Below, piece after piece: positions 30,301-37,622 of a stretch of 64,000 nt of DNA (position 1 is its first letter; every line of letters begins with the position of its first letter). The position numbers were made by a program, and so were the translations under genes. This DNA is from Niveibacterium sp. SC-1 (GTDB taxonomy: Bacteria > Pseudomonadota > Gammaproteobacteria > Burkholderiales > Rhodocyclaceae), in assembly GCF_038235435.1 (NCBI RefSeq), contig NZ_CP151275.1:2852001-2916000 (forward strand), given 5' to 3'. The notes beneath the pieces are model-generated. The model saw nothing but the letters and a program-made list of their open reading frames with translations, had not been told where the DNA came from and did not search any database.

Positions 30301-31370
30301 TGCCGCCGCTTCGCCGCCGCCCCGAGAATCAGAAACTGCCCGCGCGCTGGGTGCGCAAGCACGGCGCCTACTACTACATCGTCCCGCCCGAGTTGCGCGG
30401 CCGCTGGGAGAACAAATCCTGGTATCGGCTCGGGGGCACTCTTGCTGAGGCATATCGGACCTGGGCTGATCGTGTGGAGCGCGAGGCAACCGTCACCACC
30501 ATCGGTGCTCTGCTCGATCGCTACCTGCTCGAGGTCGTCCCGACAAAAGCACCGAAGACGGCCACCGAAAACCGCAAGCAGATCGAACGGCTGCGGCCCG
30601 TATTCGCCGGTGTTCGGCTCGAAGACTTGGAGCCGCAACACGTCTACAAGTACCACGCGGCCAGAGGCAAGCCGACCGCAGCAAAGCGTGAGATCGAAGC
30701 GCTCTCCCACGCATTCACGAAGGCCGTCGAGTGGGGCCTGCTCCGTGCGCACCCCTTCAAGGGCGAGGTGCGCCTGCCCGGCGCGTCACCCCGCACGCGG
30801 TACGTCGAGGATTGGGAGCTGATCGAGGCCATGGCGCTGCCTACACGCCGGAAGAAGGGCAGTGTCGGGATGGTGCAGGCCTACCTGCGGCTCAAGCTTT
30901 TGACGGGCCTGCGTCAGCGTGACCTGTTGCTGCTCAGAATGGCCGACTGCAAGGCGGACGGCATTCACGTCACACCGAGCAAGACGAAGCTCAGCACCGG
31001 CAAGCGCCTGATCTACGAATGGACACCGGAGTTGCGCGAGGCAGTTGATGAAGTGCTGGCCGTGCGCCCCGCCATCTCGCCCTTCCTGTTCTGCAATCGC
31101 TTCGGGGCGAGCTACGTCGTCGAAGAGACCGGCGAGGCGCGGTCCTTCAACAGCATGTGGGGAAAGTTCATGGCCCGCGTGCTCAAGGACACCAAGGTCA
31201 TGGAGCGATTCACCGAGCACGACCTGCGCGCCAAGGTGGGCAGCGATGCGGAAAGCCTGGAACGTGCGCGCGAGCTACTTGCTCACGCCGATTCACGAAT
31301 GACCGAGCGCGTCTATCGGCGCAAGCCCGAGCGCATCAAGCCTGCCGCCTCGAAGGTGGCGAAGCAGTGA
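30300..31370 (+). CDS. int: Phage tyrosine recombinase (integrase)
   Basis: A 356-residue integrase. A basic N-terminal arm-binding region (1-60) and a SAM-like core-binding domain (~65-155) precede the catalytic domain with Arg205 (LTGLRQRDLL), Lys230 (SKTKLSTGK), His307-Arg310 (TEHDLRAK), His329 (LLAHADSR) and nucleophile Tyr339 (RVYRRKPE). It is the last gene of the rightward early operon, as in lambda. The attachment site is expected just to its right or at the tRNA-like fragment at 34.65 kb. Confidence 0.93.
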   Translation: MPPLRRRPENQKLPARWVRKHGAYYYIVPPELRGRWENKSWYRLGGTLAEAYRTWADRVEREATVTTIGALLDRYLLEVVPTKAPKTATENRKQIERLRPVFAGVRLEDLEPQHVYKYHAARGKPTAAKREIEALSHAFTKAVEWGLLRAHPFKGEVRLPGASPRTRYVEDWELIEAMALPTRRKKGSVGMVQAYLRLKLLTGLRQRDLLLLRMADCKADGIHVTPSKTKLSTGKRLIYEWTPELREAVDEVLAVRPAISPFLFCNRFGASYVVEETGEARSFNSMWGKFMARVLKDTKVMERFTEHDLRAKVGSDAESLERARELLAHADSRMTERVYRRKPERIKPAASKVAKQ

Positions 31371-31718
31371 GTGCGGATTCCGGCCCGTTTGACCGTCGAG
31401 GCCGGTGACAGCTAGACCACTCCGCTCGTCGTGACCGAGCGGCCCTTCCCGGCCAGAAGCGGAAGTCCGCCGAGGACCGTTTTCTGGGAGGATTGCCGCG
31501 GCAACGTCGATGAGGGCCACGGCCAGGGTCAACTTGGCCCGGCAAACGCGTCCGAATCGCGACGCCTGATCTGCCGTCTTTCGCGGGATTTCTATACCCA
31601 TGCAAAGCCCGCAGAAGAAGTAACGAAACCCAATCACAGCAAGGGTTTGCGGCGCTCCGGGCGAACGGTATTATCCAGCAGGATCCCGTTATCCGCCAGG
31701 ATTTGACGTATGAAACTA
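31371..31718. other. Non-coding stretch between integrase and gene cassette
   Basis: No convincing gene. It holds CCGCTCG/CGAGCGG (near 31424-31444), an AAACCC/GGGTTT inverted repeat near 31627, and two direct repeats TTATCCAGCAGGAT (31671-31684) and TTATCCGCCAGGAT (31689-31702), 18 bases apart, just before the GTTGGGC core at 31719. The phage attachment site and an attI-like site are both plausible here. Confidence 0.5.
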
Positions 31719-31728
31719 GTTGGGCGTC

Positions 31729-32271
31729 ATGAACATAATCGACGAAGCACTTGCCGACGTTGAGCGCGCTTTTCGCCACCTTGAGTTCGCCATCAAACTC
31801 ATGTGCTACTGCGAGGTAGGGCACCTCGAGCTGGAGAAGTTCGACGCGGACACCACGATCCTGCTGCCCAATGAGAACATCAGCTTCCCAACAGGCGCCT
31901 TCGACTCTATCGAAGCTGTTGTTCTCGCAAGTCAAGCCCTTGTTGGCATGGCGTTTGGAACCTCGGCGATAGTCCTGGAGGCGGCGTATGAGGTCGCTGG
32001 CCGGCCTCGCAAACCGACATCGCGGCAACCTGAAGAGGAACTGCGTACGTTGATCTACATGGTTCGTTGCGCGTTTGCTCACAATCCAGCGCTTCCTCTC
32101 TGGGAGGCAAGAGGCCCCAACTTCGCGCGTACTGTCTCGGTCGTGCTGCAAGGGTCAACCATCGCAGTCGATCTAAAGTCTTTGCATGGAAAGCCTTTCG
32201 AGTACGACCACATCGGCGGTTTCGCCAACTGGATGAAGATCAAAGCCGAGTCAGTGGCACTTCTGCAATGA
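31729..32271 (+). CDS. Integron cassette gene, HEPN-like protein
   Basis: A 180-residue protein starting MNIIDEALADVERAFRHLEF, ten bases after a GTTGGGC recombination core. It is all-helical by pattern. The C-terminal half contains LRTLIYMVRCAFAHNPALPL, where Arg and His are separated by four residues (R-C-A-F-A-H), as in the R-x4-6-H active site of HEPN ribonucleases. No membrane segment. It may be an RNA-cleaving defence or stress protein; that is inference from one motif and helical content. Confidence 0.7.
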   Translation: MNIIDEALADVERAFRHLEFAIKLMCYCEVGHLELEKFDADTTILLPNENISFPTGAFDSIEAVVLASQALVGMAFGTSAIVLEAAYEVAGRPRKPTSRQPEEELRTLIYMVRCAFAHNPALPLWEARGPNFARTVSVVLQGSTIAVDLKSLHGKPFEYDHIGGFANWMKIKAESVALLQ

Positions 32272-32272
32272 C

Positions 32273-32349
32273 GCCCAACCCTTCCACCGAGCAGACGGCC
32301 GTCACCGTGCTTCGCACGCTTCCAGCCGCCGCTCATGTGAACGTTATGC
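32273..32349 (+). repeat. Integron attC recombination site
   Basis: GCCCAAC (32273-32279, R'' core) begins two bases after the gene stop, and GTTATGC (32343-32349, R' core) ends the site. The cassette's own first bases (31719-31725, GTTGGGC) are the exact complement of GCCCAAC, as expected for a circularised cassette. The inside folds with GTGC-TTC-GCAC (around 32310) and TTCCACCGAGC opposite GCTCATGTGAA. This is a 77-bp attC. Confidence 0.75.
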
Positions 32350-32468
32350 GTCATGACTGAGCCGCACGATCCCACATCGAAAGCATGGCAGAGGGGCGCT
32401 GCAGGCTTCGCGGCGCTTCCATACCAAAGCAAACCCTACCGCCGAAGGCGTCTCCCCTAGCTACGTCG

Positions 32469-33020
32469 ATGCGCGCATCCACAGAATCCGGAAGAAGAAG
32501 GGTGTCACCGGAGGAGCGATGGTTTTTTGTCCTGTTCGCCGCCTTGCTTTGCATAGGTCTGGTCGCCCTGTTCCAGTTCGACGCCACTGGACCCATCAAA
32601 TGCAACCTCGAAAAGGGTAGTCGCCTTACGGTGACTGGCATGCTCGCGGTCGAGGTAACCAATCACTACAACAGCACCAACTACACGGTCGGGCTATTGC
32701 AGCAGGACAAATTCGTCGAAGGCGTCATCTCGTGCAACCCGAGCGGAATCTGCGGCTGGCTTGGCGAGCTCCAGCCGTGGCCGCAGCGAGCGCGACTCGT
32801 TCTCGTCGAATGCAGACCCAAGGACGGCGCGCGGCTATACGCCATCGCGGAAGCGCAGGTCGGCGAGCATGTGCGGACATTCGAGCAATCCGTTCAACAC
32901 CAACGCTCGACATCCAAGCTACTGGCCAACACGTTTATCTGCGCATTTGCCTTAGCAGTGCTGGCATCGCTGATGATCTGGCGCGGACTGGTAAAGCGAA
33001 AGAATCGCTGCCGCGACTAA
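32469..33020 (+). CDS. Two-pass membrane protein with an extracytoplasmic domain
   Basis: A 183-residue protein from ATG 32469 (MRASTESGRRRVSPEERWFF). Membrane segments are at ~18-38 (FFVLFAALLCIGLVALFQFD) and near the C-terminus (~155-175, ANTFICAFALAVLASLMIW), with a Cys-containing beta-rich domain between. It appears to be the gene of a second cassette: the expected start ATG (32353), placed after GTTATGCGTC just like the first cassette, runs in another frame and stops after 35 residues. So the N-terminus may be frameshifted. Unknown function. Confidence 0.6.
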   Translation: MRASTESGRRRVSPEERWFFVLFAALLCIGLVALFQFDATGPIKCNLEKGSRLTVTGMLAVEVTNHYNSTNYTVGLLQQDKFVEGVISCNPSGICGWLGELQPWPQRARLVLVECRPKDGARLYAIAEAQVGEHVRTFEQSVQHQRSTSKLLANTFICAFALAVLASLMIWRGLVKRKNRCRD

Positions 33021-33242
33021 CAGTGAAGGGCGTCGTATCGAGTTGGGGTGACCCGGTGAGCTGGTCCAAGTGCTCGATGTCAAACCTTGAGTGACCGCTC
33101 TGCGGCAAACTGCCACGAACCTGCGACGGGCAGCTTGGGGTCGCGATGCGACGGTCAAGATCAGCGGGGGCGGTCAGCCGGGCACAGCGATCAACGGAAC
33201 ACCAGCGCCTGTGGATTTGCCCCTGTATCTCCGGACACCGCC

Positions 33243-34130
33243 TCACCCTTGAGTTGATGAACTGGTCCTGCGGCGGAACTCGCGTGGCGTGCGGTATCCG
33301 AGCGCGCTGTGGGGATGAAACTCGTTGTAGTGCTCGAAGGCGAGGGCGAGGTTTCGCATCGCAGTCGGCACATCCGGTTTGGGCATGAAGGCGATGTAGT
33401 CGCGTTTCATCGTCTTCACGAAGCTCTCGGCCATGCCGTTGCTTTGCGGACTGCTCACCGGCGTGGTGAGCGGCTTCAAGCCAATCTCAGCCGCAAATGC
33501 CCGCGTCCGATGTGCGATGTAGCCCGAGCCGTTGTCGGTCAGCCATTCGATTTCTGAAGGCGCCGCAAGTGCATGGCCAAAGCGTTGCTCGACAGCGGCC
33601 AGCATCACGTCTCGAACCCCGTCGGCGCTGTATCCGCCCGTGCTCGCCACCCAGCTCATGGCTTCCCGGTCGCAGCAATCGAGCGCGAAGGTCACGCGCA
33701 GCGGTTCGCCATTGTCGCAGCGGAATTCGAAGCCGTCCGAGCACCAGCGTTGGTTGCTGTTGTCGACCGCGACACGGCCGTCATGCCGACGCTCGATGTG
33801 GGGCAGTACCGGCTTGCGTTCCAGCAGCAGGGCGTGGTCACGCATGACCCGATAGACCCGCTTGACGTTGACTGGGGCTGCCCGCTGGCGCTCGCGCTCC
33901 CGACGTAACAACGCCCAGACGCGTCGGTAGCCGTAACTGGGCAAATCGGCGACGGCGAGCCGGATTTCCTCCACCAGACCGGCGTCATCCGTGACGCGCG
34001 CAGTGCGCCGGTCACGCCAGCCCGCTGACCGCGAGAGCTTTGCCGATAAGTTCGAGCGCGCTACGCCGAGGACATCGCAGACCGGTTTCACTGGTCGTCC
34101 CCCGGCAACGAGGGCGAGCGCGCAATCCAT
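33243..34130 (-). CDS. IS2-group transposase OrfB
   Basis: A 295-residue DDE transposase frame with the HTH_21 part ([20 protein letters not shown]), RWCSDGFEF with the first Asp, [11 protein letters not shown] with the second, and the Glu in [15 protein letters not shown]. In IS3 elements OrfB is made as an OrfAB fusion by -1 frameshifting in the overlap with orfA, here 34088-34130. No stop or frameshift damages the frame. Confidence 0.92.
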   Translation of the reverse strand: MDCALALVAGGRPVKPVCDVLGVARSNLSAKLSRSAGWRDRRTARVTDDAGLVEEIRLAVADLPSYGYRRVWALLRRERERQRAAPVNVKRVYRVMRDHALLLERKPVLPHIERRHDGRVAVDNSNQRWCSDGFEFRCDNGEPLRVTFALDCCDREAMSWVASTGGYSADGVRDVMLAAVEQRFGHALAAPSEIEWLTDNGSGYIAHRTRAFAAEIGLKPLTTPVSSPQSNGMAESFVKTMKRDYIAFMPKPDVPTAMRNLALAFEHYNEFHPHSALGYRTPREFRRRTSSSTQG

Positions 34131-34489
34131 TTTCGCGACTTCATCACCTCCACGGCCTCACGAAGAATCTCGTTCTCCATGGTCTTCTTGCCGAGCAGTC
34201 GCTGCAGTTCCCGGATTTGTTTGAGTGCGTCGCTCAGCTCCGAAGCGGGGACCACTTCCTCACCGGCGCTGACCGCCGACAGGCTGCCGTCCTGGTAGAG
34301 CTTGCGCCAGTGGAATAGCTGATTCGGATTCACGCCGTGTTGGCGCGCCACCATCGAGACCGTCTTTCCGGGCTCGAAACTCTCTCGAACCATGGCCAGC
34401 TTCTCGTCCGCCGACCATCTGCGCCGGCGCTCCGGCCCGCTCAACACTTCCATCACGTTCTGCTTGGTGTCAGTCAAAAACACAGTCAT
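34088..34489 (-). CDS. IS2-group transposase OrfA
   Basis: A 133-residue protein with the helix-turn-helix region [20 protein letters not shown] followed by [17 protein letters not shown] and a leucine-zipper-like helix ([20 protein letters not shown]). It binds the IS ends and regulates transposition. ATG 34489 lies 57 bases inside the right end. Confidence 0.92.
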   Translation of the reverse strand: MTVFLTDTKQNVMEVLSGPERRRRWSADEKLAMVRESFEPGKTVSMVARQHGVNPNQLFHWRKLYQDGSLSAVSAGEEVVPASELSDALKQIRELQRLLGKKTMENEILREAVEVMKSRKWIARSPSLPGDDQ

Positions 34490-34643
34490 ATGCCTACCCG
34501 CTAGTTTAGTGGGTGACTGTGTCCGGTGATGCAGGGGGCTGTTTCAGCCTGCAAGTGAGCGAACTTTCTATTAGACAAGTGCCGGTTTACTAGACAGCTT
34601 AGGCGCGCAAACCGCGCCAATTAAGGCTCTGCGCTGACTAGAG

Positions 34644-34671
34644 ACTGGTTCGATCCCAGTACCGCCCACCA
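34644..34671 (+). other. 3'-end fragment of a tRNA or tmRNA, candidate attR
   Basis: ACTGG-TTCGATC-CCAGT forms a perfect T-arm. It is followed by ACCGCCC, A and CCA, i.e. acceptor strand, discriminator and encoded CCA. The sequence to its left does not fold into an anticodon arm, so only the 3' end is present. A terminator follows at once. Tyrosine integrases often insert in such ends and leave one partial copy; the intact gene would then be at the other end of the island. A GGCGCG/CGCGCC hairpin lies near 34602. Confidence 0.5.
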
Positions 34672-34680
34672 GCAAGTCCG

Positions 34681-34707
34681 AAAGACCCGCCTCGCGCGGG
34701 TCTTTTT
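34681..34707 (+). terminator. Rho-independent terminator after the tRNA/tmRNA fragment
   Basis: AAAGACCCGC (34681-34690) and GCGGGTCTTT (34696-34705) form a 10-bp stem with a CTCGC loop, followed by TTTTT to 34707. It is placed 10 bases after the encoded CCA, as expected for the terminator of the original RNA gene. Confidence 0.8.
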
Positions 34708-35071
34708 CATTTGTGCGGCCGGCGCGCGCCCTCACCCGGCATGGGTCAATTCAGGCGCTTTTCATGCTGCGGCGCCGAAGGGCGGGCGTACCCACGCCGA
34801 GCCACGCAGACCTCGCCCCCAGTATCTGCAGAGGCCAACCATCACGCGCACCATTGCAGGTCGACTAGAAGACTTCCGACCCCAGCGACGCGACCTGAAG
34901 CACCAACCAAGCCGCCTTCGGCGGGCACACCACGCGGCCCGCCCGCAACGCCGTGTCGGTCACCGCCATGGCAGTGGGCAAACAGACCACCACCGCAGCG
35001 GCCGAAGGCCGGCGACACACCCCTATTCGAAGCGATCGCTCGCCCACCCCGCCACTCAGAAAGCACAAAAG
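34708..35071. other. Non-coding stretch between the island end and the tRNA pair
   Basis: About 360 bases with no gene I can support. The open frames have no ribosome binding site and code for low-complexity Arg/Pro/Thr sequence. It ends in the tRNA-operon terminator. Confidence 0.5.
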
Positions 35072-35103
35072 CAAAAAGCCCAGTCCGAAGACTGGGCTTT
35101 TTG
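35072..35103 (-). terminator. Terminator of the tRNA-Ser / tRNA-Arg transcript
   Basis: CAAAAAGCCCAGTC (35072-35085) and GACTGGGCTTTTTG (35090-35103) are perfect 14-base arms around CGAA. T-runs occur on both strands, so it works in both directions. It lies just after the 3' end of tRNA-Arg on the minus strand. Confidence 0.9.
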
Positions 35104-35111
35104 CTTGAAAC

Positions 35112-35188
35112 TGGTGCACCCGGAGCGATTCGAACGCCCGACCCCTTGGTTCGTAGCCAAGTACTCTATCCAGCTGAGCTACGGGTGC
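35112..35188 (-). tRNA. tRNA-Arg(ACG)
   Basis: A 77-nt cloverleaf on the minus strand: acceptor GCACCCG paired with CGGGTGC, D-arm with GCTCAGCTGGATAGAGTAC, anticodon loop CTACGAA (anticodon ACG, read as ICG), T-arm with GTTCGAATC, encoded CCA. Confidence 0.95.
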
Positions 35189-35286
35189 GTTGTGCAGAGA
35201 AGAAAGATTATAGAAGCACTTCCTGCATCTTGCAAGCCGTTTTCTGAAGTTTCGATCTGGAACATCGATTCGTCGAACGGCAGTCT

Positions 35287-35379
<93 letters not shown>

Positions 35380-35473
35380 GTGGCGAGCCCATGACTATAG
35401 CACCGAATCTTTCGTGCACCAAGCGTTCCGGCGGCCTGGGCGACGTAGTCACTGGTCCGCATGGACGGCGCGA

Positions 35474-37504
35474 TTAGGTCGCGCCTTCGTCCGGTGCCGG
35501 ATGCCGGGTGGATTCCACCAGTTCTCGTACGGCGGCGGGCGGAGGCGGCGTCAACAAGGTGACGACAACCATCACGACGAAACCGGTCATCACGCCGAAG
35601 ACGCCACTCGCAATGGGTTCGATGCCGAACCAGGCGTGTTCCATGGAACCGCCCAGGAAGGGATGCGTGCGGGCCGCGTAGTACAACGTGATGGCGAGCC
35701 CCGCGAGCATGCCCGCCAACGCACCCCACTTGTTGGCGCGAACCCAGAAGAAACCCAGCACGAGCGCGGGGAAGAAGCCCGCGGCGGCGATAGAGAACGC
35801 GAATCCCACTGTCTGGACAATGCTCTCGGGCCGCGTCGAAGCCAGCGCCGCCGCGAGGAAAGCCACCAGCAGCAGCGCCGTCTTCGACACAACCAGGCGA
35901 CGGGGAATGGAAGCGCCGGGATTGATCATCCGGTAATACAGATCGTGCGAGAGCGCGCTCGAAATGGTGAGCAGCAAACCATCAGCCGTCGACAACGCAG
36001 CCGCGAGACCGCCCGCGGCAATCAGCCCCGAGACCACGTAAGGCAGGCCCGCGATCTCCGGCAGGGCCAGCACGATCACGTCCGGATTGAGACTGAGTTC
36101 CGCGAGCTGGAGTACGCCGTCACCGTTCACATCCTCGACCCGCACCATCCCGACCCTTGCCCAGGAGCCGACCCATTGGGGCAACTCATGGATCGGCAGC
36201 CCGACCACGTGCGTATAAACCTGCCACTTCGCGAAAACGGCATACGCGGGCGCCGCAAGGTAGAGCAGCAGGATGAAGAAAAGCGACCAGAACACCGAGC
36301 GCCGAGCCGAAGCCACACCCGGCGTCGTGTAGTAGCGCGTGAGGATATGCGGCATGCCCGCAGTCCCGAGCATCAGCACCAGCACCAGCGCGAAGAAGTT
36401 GAGCCTTGCCTTTGCCGTCTCGGTGGCGCTGGCCCCTTCGAAGGGTTGAGCCTGGGCGCGCAAGGGTTGCGCCTGCGTGTATTCCTCACGGCTCTGCCGG
36501 CTCCAGCTGCGCGCGGCCTCCACCGGTGTCGCCGGCAGTTCGCGCAGGACGCGCTGCGCGCTGGCGATGTCGCGCGCATGCGCGTCCGGGTCCGCGAGCA
36601 GCTCGTCCAGGCGCTTGCGCGCGGCGTCGCGTGCGAGCTCGAGCGAGCCCGGAAGCGCCTGCACCTGCGCGGCGTAGCGCTCGCCACGGACCTCGCGCAG
36701 GGCCTTGACCTCCCCCTCCCGCGGATCGCTGCGCAATTGCGCCTCCACGCCACCCAGACGCTCCAGCACGCGTCCGTACGAGAACTGCGGCAACCAGTGC
36801 TGGGTGATCTGCGATGAGAGGATCACCAGCGGCACGAGGTACGCGACGATCCGCACGATGTACTGCGTGACCTGCGTCCAGGTGATCGCCCGCATGCCGC
36901 CGAGGAAGGAGCACACCAGCACGCCTGCCAGTCCGACGAAAACCCCGATCTCGAACTGGATGCCAGCGAAACGACTGGTGACCAGACCCACCGCATAGAT
37001 CTGCGCGACCACGTAAACAAAGCTCGCGATCACGGCGATGCCGATCGCGATCAGGCGCGGTGCATTGCCCTCGTAGCGCGCGGCAAAGAAATCCGGAATC
37101 GTGAATTGCCCGAAACGGCGCAGGTACGGCGCCAGGAGCAACGAGACCAACACGTAGCCACCGGTCCAGCCCATGACGAAGGCAAGCCCGTCGAAGCCGG
37201 AAAAGTAGAGGATGCCGGCGAGGCCGATGAAGCTGGCCGCGCTCATCCAGTCCGCTGCGGTCGCCATCCCGTTGAACACCGCGGGCACGCGGCGACCCGC
37301 CACGTAGTACTCGGTGACGTCCGAGGTGCGCGAATTGACGCCGATGGCCGCGTACACCGCGATCGGTGCGAGCAGGAAGACGTAGCCGATGGCCCGCTGC
37401 GAGAGCCCCGCGCGCTCGGCGATCGCCATCAGGGCGATGAACCCGAAGAAGGCCAGGACATACAGAAAGAAGAGCCGGCCAAGTCTGCGGGTGTACGGAT
37501 CCAT
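35474..37504 (-). CDS. Sodium:solute symporter, VC_2705 large subfamily, probable acetate uptake
   Basis: A 676-residue multi-pass transporter. SSS-family hallmarks include TEYYVAGRRVPAVFNGMATA and ADWMSAASFIGLAGI near the N-terminus, and AAALSTADGLLLTISSALSH with DLYYR further on. A ~110-residue soluble insert at ~245-360 (Arg/Glu-rich) and the canonical EF-hand loop DVNGDGVLQLAE (458-469) mark the large VC_2705 subfamily. It is encoded downstream of acs, an exonuclease-sensor and a CBS-DUF294 protein, a conserved acetate-utilisation grouping, so acetate or another short acid is the likely substrate. Confidence 0.88.
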   Translation of the reverse strand: MDPYTRRLGRLFFLYVLAFFGFIALMAIAERAGLSQRAIGYVFLLAPIAVYAAIGVNSRTSDVTEYYVAGRRVPAVFNGMATAADWMSAASFIGLAGILYFSGFDGLAFVMGWTGGYVLVSLLLAPYLRRFGQFTIPDFFAARYEGNAPRLIAIGIAVIASFVYVVAQIYAVGLVTSRFAGIQFEIGVFVGLAGVLVCSFLGGMRAITWTQVTQYIVRIVAYLVPLVILSSQITQHWLPQFSYGRVLERLGGVEAQLRSDPREGEVKALREVRGERYAAQVQALPGSLELARDAARKRLDELLADPDAHARDIASAQRVLRELPATPVEAARSWSRQSREEYTQAQPLRAQAQPFEGASATETAKARLNFFALVLVLMLGTAGMPHILTRYYTTPGVASARRSVFWSLFFILLLYLAAPAYAVFAKWQVYTHVVGLPIHELPQWVGSWARVGMVRVEDVNGDGVLQLAELSLNPDVIVLALPEIAGLPYVVSGLIAAGGLAAALSTADGLLLTISSALSHDLYYRMINPGASIPRRLVVSKTALLLVAFLAAALASTRPESIVQTVGFAFSIAAAGFFPALVLGFFWVRANKWGALAGMLAGLAITLYYAARTHPFLGGSMEHAWFGIEPIASGVFGVMTGFVVMVVVTLLTPPPPAAVRELVESTRHPAPDEGAT

Positions 37505-37622
37505 CGTCTTGTTATGTGGCGCGATCTTGTTTTAGGGCGTGGCGGCAACCGGGCGGATGCCGGCCGCTATTGGGAACCGCAGGGCTGCGATTGTCAAAGC
37601 GCGAGCGCCGGGCCCGGTGCGC

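Larger units (their letters stand above)
33212..34546 (-). mobile_element. IS3-family insertion sequence, IS2 group
   Basis: A 1335-bp element with imperfect terminal inverted repeats: TGGATTTGCCCCTGTATCTC at the left end (33212 on) and TGAAACAGCCCCCTGCATCA read inward from 34546. These match IS2-type ends. The flanks GCCTG at 33207-33211 and 34547-34551 are a 5-bp target duplication, so the insertion is intact and recent enough to keep it. It carries orfA and orfB on the minus strand. Confidence 0.9.

Noticed and set aside
30300-31370. Integron integrase
   Set aside because: The recombinase has the arm-binding and core domains of a phage integrase, is coupled to a DUF4224 gene, and shows no extra integron-specific patch between its conserved boxes.
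31371-31718. A coding gene after the integrase (frame at 31431-31706)
   Set aside because: No ribosome binding site, no domain, and it overlaps inverted and direct repeats that look like recombination sites.
34560-34671. Complete tRNA or tmRNA gene
   Set aside because: Only T-arm, acceptor strand and CCA are convincing; no D-arm, anticodon arm or matching 5' acceptor is found in the adjoining sequence.
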